Assembly (NCBI GenBank): GCA_037102815.1
Contig: BTPP01000005.1
Span: 3,162,001 to 3,226,000, forward strand
From: Neurospora intermedia
Lineage: Eukaryota > Ascomycota > Sordariomycetes > Sordariales > Sordariaceae
Reading direction: 5' to 3'
DNA length: 64,000 nt
Below, in pieces: positions 1-12,036 of this stretch (within the stretch, counting starts at the first letter, position 1; each line of letters opens with the position of its first letter). A model generated the notes under the pieces. That model made no database searches and was not told the DNA's origin. It saw only the letters and a program-made list of their open reading frames with translations. Made by a program: the position numbers and the translations under genes.

Positions 1-2478
1 GCGAATTTGTACTTATTTAAATTGAAGTATAATCTAGCGTTTGAAAATTTTTATAATATAAGACGGACCTTAATTTCGTAGTCCGCTTTAGAGTCCAACG
101 TATAGATAAGAATATTATTTATATACGCTGTATAGAACTTATTTAAATACTTTTATAGAATAAAATTAATATACTATTAAAATATTGTTAGGACGCTTAT
201 TAACCCGAAAGGAACGATTAACTATTTAAATAGACTATAGCGGGTTTTAAAGGCGGTTTTCTACTCTTCTCCTATAATTATACGAATCTTATAGAAAGCC
301 TATATAATATTAACTTTAATATACTACTTCGCTCCTTTTAATATACGGAACGTCTTTTTAATAAACGGTAGCGGATACTAGTCCGTCTAGGTAATAGTAT
401 TTAAGGCTTAGTAATTATAATAAAAGCGGAGACCGCTATCTAGCTTTCTAATAAATAATATAGGGGCGTCCGTTTTAGAGCTATTCGCCTTAATAAACCC
501 TTTATTTAATAAGTACTTTAACATCTTCTTTAGGACGAAAAATTCTTTACGGGTTATACTATACAATAAATTAAATAGTAAGGGAAGCTCCTTACCGTCG
601 GGTCCTTTCTTAATTTTAATCCGATAATCAATATTAAGGCGGTAGGGATTCTATTTATTAGTATTCTCCTTTATCTATAATAGGAGGAGATTGTAATATA
701 TTAGAAGAATTATTTTTTCGAATTACTCTTTAATATAAACCTTCTTTAATTATAACGCTTTTTCTACATCCTTTAAATTAATTATACATATAGCCTCCTT
801 AGCCGCTTTACTACCGAACTCTTTTCGTAAACGGCGAACGTAGCCTATAAAGGTAGTAGTAAATATATAGGTAGCGGACTTAATATCCTTAATAAAATCT
901 ATATCCAATATTTATTCTCCTTTAATATACGGGACCTAATAGCCCGTCATACTTAAGTATATTCTCTTTTCGTAGGGGACGGAGTACGCCCTTATCACTT
1001 TCAATTACAATTTACTTAAAATAATAAGGAACTCTAGGAGAGGGATAATATATATATATATATTAAGTATATATATCTATTAACTTCGGTAAAAAAATAA
1101 ATAAACCTTTAAATTATAGTTCCCTCTATAGTAGTAGAGGCTCCTTTTATATAGCGAAGTTTCATAGGAATAATAGGAATATTAGAATTTTCAACAATTT
1201 TCTTACTAATTATAGTATAATACTAGCAACCCTTATTAATAAGGGCGTAAAATAAATTACAATCGTTAATAACGAATAGGATTAATATAGGTTCTATTTC
1301 TATTTATATTTCAGATTTAAATTCTTCTACTTTACTTAATACCTTTAAAGGCTCTAAGGCCCAATTTCGCTCCGGAATTACTCTTTTCCCTATTTAGGGG
1401 CGGAGTTTTACTCTTCGTCTTTTTTTAATAATAGGGGAATTTCTATAGTAATTACTTAAATACAAATATTATTATTCGGAGGAACCGCTAGTAAATAAGA
1501 ATAATTATCTATATAATAATTTAAAGTTCTATAATAGAAATATAAATTATTATCCTTACGCTTCTAACGCTCTTTATTAAAGACCTACTTAGTACGCCTA
1601 GGGGAAGTAGACGAATTTGAACTACCTCGCCCTCAATTACTACGACCCTTAGTGACGTACTAATATAAATAATTCCTATAATAGTATTACTATTAATATC
1701 TATAATATAATTTTTAAATAAATTCGAAGGCGGAGTAAAAAATTACTAATATTAATTATTAGGCTTTAGAATATTAATATAGGACGTAGGGAGGTAGAAG
1801 CTACTACCCTAAGTAGAGCGACCCTGTTAATTATAAAGGTATTTACAATAATCTTCTTTAAATTCGGATATACGTTCGTAATTAGTAGTATAGTACTATA
1901 TTTAGACTATATACGTACAGTAATTATTTAAAAGGTCTATTAAGAAGAATTTATTATAAAACTTTTTATTAATTATATAATAGAAATATACTAATTTAAT
2001 TAAACTTTCCTAATTATAACCGCCGGCTTTTAGAAGTTCATTATTAAAAGTAGCAAAGAAGGTCGCGAACGGTTCTCCGTCCTTCTAATAGAAATAAAAG
2101 AATTTATTAAGAGTAATATCCCAATTCTAATACAAACTAAAAATAATTTAGATTTAATTGAGTAGGGCTATAGGGTCTTTTTCTCTACAGGTAGTCTTAC
2201 CGGTCTAGAACCCTTCAAATTAGAATTATTTATCGTCGGGGAATATATTAAAAATTTCGTACTACGCAGCATTATAATTAATATAAAGCCCGGCTTTAAT
2301 ATTAATATTATACGCTTTAAGAAGTTTATTATAATAAAAGAGGAATATATAGGGCTGCCCGTTCTATTTAGGGAATTTAAAAGGCTTTCTTCTATACGAA
2401 ATAATACTATAACTATTATTTTAATTAGTAGAAGTACTTAAAGCGGGGATATTAGAGCCCGCCGTTCGGTTTATTAAA
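1..2478 (-). mobile_element. Ty3/gypsy retrotransposon fragment, RIP-degraded (RT to gag)
   Basis: Read on the minus strand, bases about 560 to 1 give a recognisable Ty3/gypsy reverse transcriptase full of stops. An LDSGLRFYYNY block (about 470-430) is followed by a YPLPFIKKTFRIL block, a PFGL block near 205, and YINNILIY near 130-100, where the catalytic YxDD reads YINN. Bases about 1750 to 2478 read as the capsid part of gag (AFATFFATFNNELLKAGGY-like). The gag frame resumes on the far side of the MULE at 12037. Pol therefore continues off the left edge and the 5' LTR would lie to the right. About 700-1700 should cover the rest of gag and the protease, but I cannot resolve it. All damage is of the C->T/G->A type. 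No LTR is visible. Confidence 0.75.
2471..2478. repeat. Target-site duplication of MULE A, left copy (TTATTAAA)
   Basis: TTATTAAA lies directly outside the left terminal inverted repeat and is repeated exactly at 12037-12044 outside the right one. An 8-bp duplication fits Mutator-like elements. It also shows that the gypsy gag on each side was once continuous. Confidence 0.8.
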
Positions 2479-3179
2479 GGCATTTACTCCGCGGGCACCC
2501 GGGCCGTCTTACACGGGCACCCAACCTTATACGGGCACCCGAATTAATTATTTATTTTACGTAAAATAGCGCTTACGTGGTAAATTCGATGGTGTTACAT
2601 TTCCTTCCAAAAAATGACAGTGATGTCTAGTAACATGGTTTTGCATGGAGATTTCTATGGTATATAATATCTTGAATATAAGGTAATAAAATCTATAGTA
2701 TTTATTTATATACTTTGATTAGCTATACTATTTACTACTTTCTAATTACCTCTACCTCTTCGTCTTTTTGGGTACTAGATAGCCTAATTAAGCTCTCTCT
2801 CTCTTGCGTTTAACTATTTATTTAACTAGGGAGCTCGTTATTAGTACGGCCACCTCAATAGAATTTAGTATTGGCTCTAGCTCTATTGAGGGTATTTCTA
2901 GAGACGATTACTATCGATCTAGAGATAACTATAGCTCTGGCTCTAGCTCTAGCTCTAGCTCTAGCGCGGGCTCTAGTATACGCTCTAGAGAGGGCAAGAA
3001 CTCAAACTGTAATTCTAGCTCTAAAGAGGGACTAAGATTGAGTACTGGAGAGAGCTCAAAGGGTAGAAGTCTTAGCGGTGGAAACTCTAGAAGCGGGAGT
3101 ACTATTGCCTCTAGCTCTAACTCTAACTCTGATTCTAATTCTAATTCTATAGTATTTAGTATAGTTACTTAAATACAAT

Positions 3180-4077
3180 CTAGTACTAGCTCTGGCTCTA
3201 AACTACTTTTAGATGCTATATCCGATTCAATACTATAGCCAAAAGTATCAGAGTTAACCGGCTCTTATATACGCCTATATTTAGCGGCCTTAGTAGAGTT
3301 GAGGAGCTAGCTCATTAATATCATCACTCTCCCAATAAAATTTGTAGCGACGTATATTCAATTATAAACGAGGGAGGTTATTAAGGTTACTCTACTTAAT
3401 ATACTTAACCTTCTTACTCCCTCTCTTACTCTTTGGAGTCTTCTACTCTACCGCTACAAGAAGAGTATACTCGTTAAGGATAAATCTAGTAGAGTTCTTA
3501 GGACGGCCTCTCTTTATAGGTGTAATATAGGGGTCTCGAAGTCGAAGGTAAAAATCTTGAGCATTCTATTAAGTAGAAATTAGACTAGTTAGTATTTATA
3601 TATAGATAAATAGATAGATTCAACGTACGAGTAGCTCCTTGTAATACCAGCGAAGGTATATATAGGTAAGCTTTAATGCCTTCTTTGCAGCTACCCTATC
3701 AAAAATAACATAGCGGCATAGTAGTCCATACTGGGCAATAATACTGCAATCCTCATTACAAGGTTCAAAAGTAGGCGGGTCTCTACATTAATCGGTTGGT
3801 GTATACTTTTCTACTTAGCGGTATTCACAATTAATCAACTCGAAGGCAACGTAACTAATCTACAGTAGTAACTTTCCTAAATACGTACGGTCGATATATT
3901 ATTATTGCTGGCGGGTTTACTATCTTGCCATCTTCTCCTTAAAAGTCTAGTATTAACTAGCAACCATCTCTACAATAGCTACAATAAACTTATAAATATC
4001 ACTATTACCATTGAAAAGGTAACTCTTAATACTGAGGTTACTTAATTCAACTAGCAACGTAACTCTATTACCAAAGT
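3180..4077 (-). pseudogene. MULE A transposase, C-terminal part
   Basis: This is the 3' part of the transposase frame, cut off from its 5' part by the Copia element. On the minus strand it reads through a SWIM-like zinc-finger region (Cys residues in a CRDPPTFEPCNEDC block, then YGLLCRYVIF, where the last Tyr probably replaces a zinc-binding His through C->T). A basic tail with an RGRP (AT-hook-like) motif follows at about 3510-3470. Several in-frame TAG/TAA codons sit where Gln or Trp are expected. The parallel region of MULE B (16640-17550) aligns along its length. The protein normally binds the TIRs and catalyses cut-and-paste transposition, but this copy cannot make it. Confidence 0.7.
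4073..4077. repeat. Target-site duplication of the Copia element (AAAGT; right copy AAACT)
   Basis: AAAGT precedes the 5' LTR and AAACT follows the 3' LTR (10137-10141). The uninterrupted site in MULE B (ACTTT on the coding strand, about 16634-16638) agrees with AAAGT, so the right copy carries one G-to-C change. That change is not a RIP transition. Confidence 0.65.
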
Positions 4078-4254
4078 TGTTGGTGGGTCCCTGGCATTCA
4101 CTGGGCACAGCATTCACTGGGCCCAGTCCCTACTCTGTGCCCTGCCTAGACCGCACTATATCTAGCCTTCTAGACTCTGCTAGTCTCCCTCTCTCTCTAT
4201 AACATACACTCAATCAATCGTATTCAACCGCTTGATCTCATTAGTAATCTCACA
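4078..4254 (+). repeat. Copia 5' LTR
   Basis: 177 bp, TG...CA ends, paired with 9960-10136. It contains a tandem CATTCACTGGGC unit near 4097-4125 and a CTCTCTCTCT tract near 4190. Differences from the 3' LTR are mostly transitions. Confidence 0.9.
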
Positions 4255-4266
4255 GGTTATGAGCCC
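4255..4266 (+). other. Primer-binding site, initiator tRNA-Met half-molecule type
   Basis: GGTTATGAGCCC directly abuts the 5' LTR. Its complement, GGGCTCATAACC, is the anticodon stem-loop of initiator tRNA-Met (CAU anticodon), not the tRNA 3' end. This matches the copia/hemivirus strategy of priming with a 5' half-tRNA. Complementarity is obvious over 12 nt and fades after that. Confidence 0.7.
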
Positions 4267-4479
4267 TTTCTAACCTTCCCTATAATTGCATTTGATAAGC
4301 GACGAGCGTATCCTCAAAGCGTATCGTTAACCTCAATAAGGCACTACAGCACCGGGTTAAAAGAAGCAATGCAACCTTCGTTAATTTAACGACTCGCCCG
4401 CTCGCCTACAAGCTAAATAGCCTCGCTATATAAAGATTTTTACTAATATTTATTGTATAGCGACCCCTCCTTCGAACTA

Positions 4480-5510
4480 GTTATCGGTTTATTTATTGAA
4501 TTAGTTATTGATTCAATTAAACCTATTATCGAATTAAGCGATTTAAGCAATTCAATTATCGAATTAATTAAATTAATTAGTAGTTAGTTTAGCGATACCC
4601 ATTCCCCTTCTTCTTTTCAATATATCGAATCCTCCTATACCTACAATAATTACTAGTTCGTCGTTAATTCCCTTCTTTAGCGACTATAATAGCTAATTAG
4701 TATTAAGGTTTTATAGTTGAGTTTAATTATTTCCAATTCGCCGAATACGTTTTTAAGATAGTTCCGGCGCCCAATAAAGCTATAGACCCTAATAAGTATA
4801 ATACTTAGTGGACTAGACGTACTAACGCTAATAAAATCCTACTCTTTACCCTTAAGAACCCCGACATTAACGTTATTTTGAATATTAATAGTTAGAATAG
4901 AACCGGTAGAGACCCAAAGGTTACATATAATCTTATTTAGTTTTATATTACCCGTATTACTAAAGAGGCTCGTAGCAAAATTCTCGCCGAATATTTGGCT
5001 ATTAAGTACGTTAATTTCGATACTATAACTTCTTTCCTTAACCATTATATTTTACTACGTAAGTATATTAAAAATATAAAATTTAAAATCGACGATAATT
5101 TTAAGCTTACTTTCCTTTATAATATTATAAAGGCTATATACCTTATTAATACTAAATATTAGGTAGCTACTTTAGAAGCTAAAGAGTTGGATATCGGAAC
5201 CTTCTTATCGAAGCTTAGTAATATCGGTAACGTTAAGTCCTATACTAATATTAACATTAATATTTAAAAGACGGTTAATAATACTAATAATATTAATAAG
5301 AATAATAATAACGGTAATGGTAGCGCAACCGATAAGAAGAAGGATAATAATAAGCGAGTCGATTGTACTAGCTACGATAAAAAGATTTACTCTACTTAGA
5401 AGTATATTTCCTATAGCTATTACGTTAGTAAGAAGGCCGATATTTACTGGGTCTACTTCCCTAAGTAGGCGCCTAATACTTAGAAGCCTAAAAAAGATAT
5501 ATTAGCTAAG
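4480..5510 (+). pseudogene. Copia gag-like region
   Basis: The plus frame reads through a gag-type region. It includes NRTGRDPKVTYNLI (about 4890-4940), an ALKAEYLAIK-like helix, and ILLRKYIKNIKFKIDD near 5048-5095. A Lys/Asn-rich linker (5270-5345) follows, then a Cys/His-poor zinc-binding remnant (CTSYDKK...SYSYYVSKKADI, about 5365-5445) in which expected Cys are now Tyr. Stops are TAG/TAA at Gln or Trp positions. A short overlapping open frame at 5317-5505 is in another frame and is not the gene. Confidence 0.6.
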
Positions 5511-5879
5511 AAAGTAGTTATCGCCGGTACTAATACCCTTATTAATAATATATCGATTAATCTTACTATTCCCGCTATTATTATTAATTCTACTTTATTA
5601 TATAGAGGTAGAATATTTATAGGTTTAAGCGGTTTGGGCGGTAGTAGTATAGATTTTTGTTAGAGCCCCTAACCGACGCTATTAAACGTATTAATAGTAT
5701 TTAGAATAGTAGTTAATCAATCGATTATCAACTTTAATTTTAATATACTTATAATAATCCCGCTAAAGTCCAATAGGTTTAAAAGTAATTACTAAATAAT
5801 ATTAGAAATCTAATTATTTACAACTCTAATTATATAAGTAATATCTTTAATTACTTTAAATAATTTATAGATATATAAC

Positions 5880-8800
5880 TACTCCCCTATTTAATAATTT
5901 ATACTATTAGCGACGGCACTTCGATTTATACCTACTATATTGGTACTATTAAATTAACTATAGCTACTTTAAATAATATAACTATTAAGGTTAGAATTAA
6001 GGACTGTATTTATAGTCCCTTTACCCTAGTAAATCTATTAACTACGAGAAGTCTTCTCGATAATAGTATAGTCTGGGATATGAAGTCTAACTAGATATTA
6101 GCGTACAGTAAAATTACAATACAGTATAAATAGATTAACGACCTTCCTATCCTTCTAGTATATACCTAACTAAACTTTCCCCAAAATGTTCGCTATACTA
6201 TAATAGCTTTAATCAATTACTCTACAATATACCATCACTTTATATACGTAGGTAAAGACTAGGTTCTTAAAATTTATAAAGCGGCTGGTATTAAACTAAG
6301 TAATACCTAAGACTACTTCTGTAAGGCTTGTATTAAAGTAAAGGTATACAATATAATTCCTAAAATCGCCAATAAAATTACGATTCAATTATTAGTATAT
6401 ATCTACGTCGATATTATCTCCTATATTCTACCCGGCTACAAGGGATATCGGTATATAATCCACTTTATTAATTAGGTTACTAGTTTCTACTGGGCAAGGT
6501 TTATAATTAATAAGGGTAATACCTTTATTTAAATTAAGGAGTTCAAAAAATAGGCTAAGCTTCAAAGTAGCCTTAAAATCAGGGTATTTAGTCTTAATAG
6601 CAGTCTAAAGTTTAGCTTCAATATTAAAGAATTTTAATAAAGTAAAATTATTAAATAGGTACGTATAGAAGGTATCGAACTTTTAAAGTCAATACCCTAT
6701 ACCCTATAAATATAAGGAAAGATCGAAAGAGCTAGCGCTATTATTATACAACGCGCCAGAGTTTTAATAATAAATTTTAATATCCTAGAACATTTATAGC
6801 CATTTATTATTAATTACGTTGTTAAAGTACTTAACCTTCTACTATTAAAGGTTTACAGTGGCCGGAGTCTATAGGAATTGCTCGTTGAGGTAGTTAACTT
6901 CTTAGACGAAATTAAACGCCTATATTTCAAGCATTTAAGGTCTTACTTCTATACGGCTTACTACTTTATTAAACCAGAAAAGCGACTACAAGGCGATAAA
7001 TTTCGTACTAGAGTATAGAAGGGTTATTTCATTAGTTTTGATAATATTTACGGCCGTATTGTATTTATTTGGAACCTTTATACTAGCGAAATTATTAGAG
7101 CTAGTACGGTAACCTTTCTTAAAGAGGATCTAATTAATTATAAAGATCTAGTTTGTAGTAGTAATAGCGATATTATTGAGTATTATATTATTTTTTTAGA
7201 TTAGATAGTCGATGAAATTAATAAAGTAGCTAATAGTAGTTACTAAATTTAGGTTAAGGTAGATAGTACGGTTCTATAATTATATTTATAAAAAATAGTT
7301 GAATCGCTTTAATAAGAAATGGTTAAAAAGATATAGGAGATAACAATTATACTACTACTCTCGCTAGAGGTTATACTAGTACCCTCAACTACGACGGCTA
7401 CTATAACCGCTCTAGTCACTTTAACTACTCTAATAATTATAGTACCTCCCTAAATTATTCCAATTAATATAGTACTGCCAATATTACTATTACCAACCCC
7501 AACTCCAGCTCCAAGAACCTTACTAGTACCCTCATCGCCCAATCTATTATAATATTAATTATTAAGCTTACTAATTAAGGAGACTATCGAGTACGACGAT
7601 AACGACCTTCTTAATTTTAAAGATCTTAATAAAGAAGACTCCGTATCCCGTAATTAACGCGACCGATACGATTCTAATAAGCTAACCGTCTATATTGCCC
7701 CAGGCACCCCGTTGCCTAATAGTCTTTAATAACCCGCTTTAGTAGTTCGATTACCGCCGATAGGTATACCGAACCCCGCTCGTATACGATAATATACCCT
7801 ATCGCTAATATTACGAATTAGTAAATTGCAACTTCGACCGAACTTAGAGAAATAAGCCCCGAATTCGGACCCTTCGACTTCGAATTCGGGCCTTCCGACT
7901 TCGAATTCGGGCCCTCCGATTTCGAATTCAGACCCTATAATAATTCTATTAAACCCTATAAATTAATAATTTTTATAAGTATAGCTAAAATAGGGAAACT
8001 AACCCTCTAAGTTTAGTTTATAACTAAATATAGAAGTAAGTAAAGGTAAACTTCGTTACTCCACAGCCAAACTAATAGATTTTTAATATGGTATTTAAAG
8101 GGTAAAAAATAATAATAGTAATATTATTTAAAATTCAGTAGATTTACCTAATAATTTTTATAGTACAATAGAGGGACGTTTAGTTAAACGTATACCTATC
8201 TATTATCTTACTACTATTAAAGTAGACTATAATATAGCAATTATCGCCGCCGGTAAAATTTAACGGTTTATACTTAAGAATTATAAAGTCGTACGTAAAT
8301 AAGGCAATTTTGAATTATATTAGTTGCCTACTATAGAAAAGTAAATTAAGGTATTCGAAGATAAGGGAATCTATACTTTAGTTCCTAGATTTGGAAAGAT
8401 AGAAATTCTACCTAGAAAATAGGTATATAACGAGAAGTATAATATCGATATTAAGAATTAGAAAGCTAGAGCTAGATGGGTAGTCTATAGTAATTTCGAA
8501 TAAGGTAATTGGACGGTATAAGAAATATATATAGTAATAGTATATTTGGTTAATATTAGATTATTTTTAGCTATTATAGCTATAAACGATTACGAGTACT
8601 ACTAATTCGATTTCGATATTACTTTCTTAAATATACTTATACTTAACGATATCTAATATTATATTGAATAGCCAATAACGTTTAAAAAGCCTATATACGG
8701 TTATAGTAAAGAAAATGTGGTATACTAGCTTATTAAGGTACTCTATAGTCTTAAACATTCTCCACTTTACTAATTTAATACTTTAGTACTAGTATTCAAA

Positions 8801-9870
8801 GAAGCTAGATTTTAATTAATATTAGTAGACTTATACTTATTTACTAATAAAGCGCTAGGAGTACTATTAGTATTATACGTTAATAACCTTCTTATTATTA
8901 TACTAACTATAATTATTATTAATTAAATTAAAAATAAGTTGGCTAACTACTTTAAGCTTAAAGAGTTGGGTTAAATATATATATTCTTAGGATACAATAT
9001 TGTAAGAGACCGCTAGACTTGTATAGTTTTTATATCCTAATAGCGATATACTAAATTAATAATCACTAAGTTTAATAATAGTAAAACTAAACTCTACAGC
9101 GTTAAAATACTATAGCTACCGGACTATAAGATCTATAGGGGTAACGATATATTATTAGAAGAAACTAAGTTTTACCCTAAAAAGATTGGTTTATTAAATT
9201 GGTTATTAATAAGCACCCGGCTAAATATCGCCTTTATTGTTAATAAACTATTAGAGGGTATTAAGAAGCCTACTAATCGCTACCTCGTTATTATAAAATA
9301 TTTATAGCGGTATTTATCCGAATATCCCAACTTAGGTATTGAACTAGACGGTATACTCTCGCCGTTAATAGCCCTATCCTTCTACATATATACCGACGCC
9401 TCCTTTACTAATGATATTCCTTTAAAGAAGAGTATAGCGGGCTATATTATATTCTTTACCTGTAGTCCCGTCCTTTAGAAGTTCAAACGATAGGATTTTA
9501 TTACAACTAGTACAATAGAAATAGAGTTTATTAATTTAGTACCTACAATTAAGGTTCTCGATTGGGTTGGTAGTATATTGGATAATTTGAACGTAGATTT
9601 GGGAGTCTATAAAGTTAATAGAGTACTCTATACAAATAGTAATAACGCTAAAGATCGGGTTCTTAACCCTAATCAACCTACTAGGAACCGTTATATCGAT
9701 ATACGGTATAAATAGTTAATTCAAGAGGTCGATAGGAAGGTATTTACAATTAAGCACTTGCCGGGTAACGAAATGCCAGCCGACGGTTTGACGAAGCTAT
9801 TGAAGCCGGATAAGTACGTTAGATTTGTTAAGTTGATGGGTATGGTCTAGAAGAAGGTTCCCTGGGCTTG
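5880..9870 (+). pseudogene. Copia pol: integrase, reverse transcriptase, RNase H
   Basis: A broken plus-strand polyprotein. The integrase core is visible at about 6400-6560 (YVDIISYILPGYKGYRYI, then FINQVTSFYWARF). A low-complexity Pro/Thr-rich linker occupies 7370-7560. The reverse transcriptase runs from about 8450 to 9200, with the FDITFLNT block and an active site reading YVNNLLI at about 8876-8895 (YVDDLLI expected). RNase H is at about 9370-9830 (FYIYTDASFTND, later HLPGNEMPADGLTK and FVKLMGM). This domain order is the Copia order. Frames shift several times and stops are frequent, so it is non-functional. The region 7680-8100 holds a repeated (CCTTCGACTTCGAATTCGGG)-type unit at about 7868-7925. 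Confidence 0.8.
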
Positions 9871-9959
9871 AAATATCGTTAATACTATGAAAGATATTAT
9901 AATATAAATAGTATAGAGGTTTAGATACTGTTTTGGCAGTCTTCTAGTCTATAGGGGTG

Positions 9960-10136
9960 TGTTGGTGGGTCCTTGGCATTCACTGGGCACAGTATTCACT
10001 GGGCCCAGTCCCTACTTTGTACCCTGCCTAGACCGTACTATATCTAGCCTTCCAGACTCTGCCAGTCTCCCTCTCTCTCTATAGCACACACTCAATCAAT
10101 CGTATTCAACCGCTTGATCTCGTTGGTGATCTCACA
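9960..10136 (+). repeat. Copia 3' LTR
   Basis: 177 bp, matches 4078-4254 along its whole length and is preceded by the purine tract at 9951-9959. Confidence 0.9.
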
Positions 10137-11665
10137 AAACTTCCTATACTGCTTAATATAACAGTATACCCATTGATCCCTAATGGGCAGCCAATTCTTC
10201 TAGATATATCGAAGAACCAGCATCTAACCTTCGAATTGCTTCTTCAATCTCTTCCAAACTACCCAAAGCTCTAGCTCTATACTAGCATACATCATAAACT
10301 TGAATATAGCCACAACACTATAAGGGTCATTAGTAATCTTAGTAACAGGTTGAGAGCCAGAGCCAGTAGATCGAACAGATGTACAAATCCCTTAATTAAC
10401 TGCATCGAAGGAAATTAGATTCTCCCACTCATCTTTGCCCTCTTCATCCTTAGAGTTATTGTTATTATTATCCTTCTACTTCTTCCACTTCTTTTTAGTA
10501 TTAAGAAGAACATTCTTAGTAATATAAAATAGACAGAGCTATTATTGGGTATTAGGGAATACTCTGCCTAATACCTACTTCATTTTTTTATATTTATTTA
10601 TAATAACGATAATTGGCGAAGGTAAATTATAGCGTAATCCTAGCTCTTTAGTAGCTTCAACTAAAAAGTTAAAAGCCTCCTCTTTCTCGTCGTTAATAAT
10701 ACTAAAGATATAATTAAATATAGAACTAACGGATAAAACGCTTGAAACTTAGTAGAAGGGGTAATAAAACCGGTTAGTATTATACGTATTATCGATTATC
10801 ATAACTTTAGGGAATATTCTAGCTATATCTATACAAGTTAGAAAAGTAAAGATAAGGCCCAATAACCGCTCATTATTCTCTAGATCTATCTTTTTAATAT
10901 ATTTAATATTGTTGTTATTAAAAGACTTAATTAAAGTACCGGTAGGGGTATAGCTATCGAGGTCGCGGCGGCGAATCTTTATTCGTACGTTGTATATATC
11001 GGCTTGTATATAAACGGATCTAGGAAAGTCTTCTCGTACTATAGCGGTAATCTCTCGAGCTTATATAGTATTAAGTTTAGAAATTTCGTTAATTTTTTTA
11101 AATATTTCTAACTTTATTTTACAATACTGAGGGTATATAAATAAGTGCTAGGACTAACCGTAGTTATAAACTTGGAAGTTTGGGTTAGAATATAAACGAA
11201 AGTACTAAAAACCATCCTTCTTATCTTTATTAGCAAGCGCTTTCCATTCACACCCACACTTACGTGAAACAGTCTTTCTAGTAGTTGCTATAGACTTCTA
11301 AGGTTTACTATAACGGTTATAAACAATATAATATTGTATATAATCTTTAACAGTAGTTCGGGGCTTACCGCGGCCTTATATATAGTTAATTATAAAGTTA
11401 TAAGGTTTAGCCCAATCGTTAATAGATTCGTATAGAGCTTTAATTGTAGCTGTGGGAAGTATAGTACTAGAGGGTAGATTAGTAATAACATCTCTATAAT
11501 CAAAGAGCTTATCTTCAGGTTCACTATCGCTAAGAGGGTCGGTTGAAGGGTTACAATCGCGACCGTCGTTAGAGAAGCCTTCCCACTCCTCATCGTTAAT
11601 TAGACTCGTAGCATCGCTACTACCGTCTTCAATATAAATAAGGTCGATAGAAACAGTCGGCGCCA
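10137..11665 (-). pseudogene. MULE A transposase, N-terminal and catalytic part
   Basis: The minus-strand frame starts with an ATG at 11665. It is open for 96 codons of acidic leader (EEWEGF, DSEPEDK) before TAA/TAG codons appear at sites expected to be Gln/Trp. Next is a FAR1-type DNA-binding segment with SRKCGCEWKALANK at about 11265-11225. The MULE catalytic domain begins near 10800 with MIIDNTYNTNRFYYPF. A helical segment, EEAFNFLVEATKELGLRYNLP, lies at about 10695-10630. The frame continues to 10137, where the Copia element interrupts it, and resumes at 4077. The start is supported by the absence of an earlier in-frame coding block and by its distance (about 310 bp) from the TIR. This copy is less mutated than MULE B. 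Confidence 0.75.
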
Positions 11666-12036
11666 TCTTTACGTAATTTTAGGTTTTTAGAAGGGTTAGT
11701 AAATACTTCTAGTAATTAATACGATTAATATTTACGTACGTACGGTCGATTCTAGCCTATTCTAGTATTCACAACTAGTTTGGTTGTAAAAAGGGAGTAA
11801 CAAGAAGGTTCAAAATCACCAAGTCTAAGATCTGGGCATTGAATGCTTGTGAATAGGGGTTCCACTAGTTGACTAGGCTGGGCACCGTTTGTATAGAAAT
11901 GCAATTGTATAGTTACTATCTAATGGTATTGAAGGGTTGAAAGAAAAAAATCTACACCTTAAACCCTAACCCGCAGGGTGCCCGTATAAGGTTGGGTGCC
12001 CGTGTAAGACGACCCGGGTGCCCGCGGAGTAAACGC

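Larger units (their letters stand above)
4078..10136 (+). mobile_element. Ty1/Copia LTR retrotransposon inside MULE A
   Basis: Two direct LTRs of exactly 177 bp (4078-4254 and 9960-10136) start TGTTGGTGGG and end CTCACA. Immediately after the 5' LTR is a primer-binding site, GGTTATGAGCCC, complementary to the anticodon region of initiator tRNA-Met. A short purine tract, ATAGGGGTG (9951-9959), precedes the 3' LTR. Internal order is gag, integrase, reverse transcriptase, RNase H, which is diagnostic of Copia. All frames are broken by RIP-type changes. The LTRs themselves are much less mutated than the interior. Confidence 0.92.
2479..12036 (-). mobile_element. MULE A: Mutator-like DNA transposon split by a Copia element
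   Basis: The ends are near-perfect terminal inverted repeats of about 62 bp (2479-2541 and 11974-12036). They begin GGC(A/G)TTTACTCCGCGGG and contain three spaced GGGTGCCCG-like units. The TTATTAAA duplication lies on both sides. Without the inserted Copia (6,059 bp plus a 5-bp duplication) the element is about 3.5 kb. It carries one transposase gene on the minus strand. The 200 bp next to the left TIR (to about 2720) and the zone 11700-11970 are non-coding. The latter contains a CCCTAACCC motif at about 11962-11971. The element inserted into the gypsy gag gene. Confidence 0.85.

Noticed and set aside
2804-3172. Ser/Gly-rich 122-codon open frame antisense to the MULE A 3' end, with a matching 119-codon frame in MULE B (17919-17560)
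   Set aside because: It stays open in both copies because the (AGCTCT)n-type repeat contains no CpA or TpG for RIP to mutate. On the other strand it reads as the Leu/Glu-rich continuation of the transposase region. No independent gene evidence.
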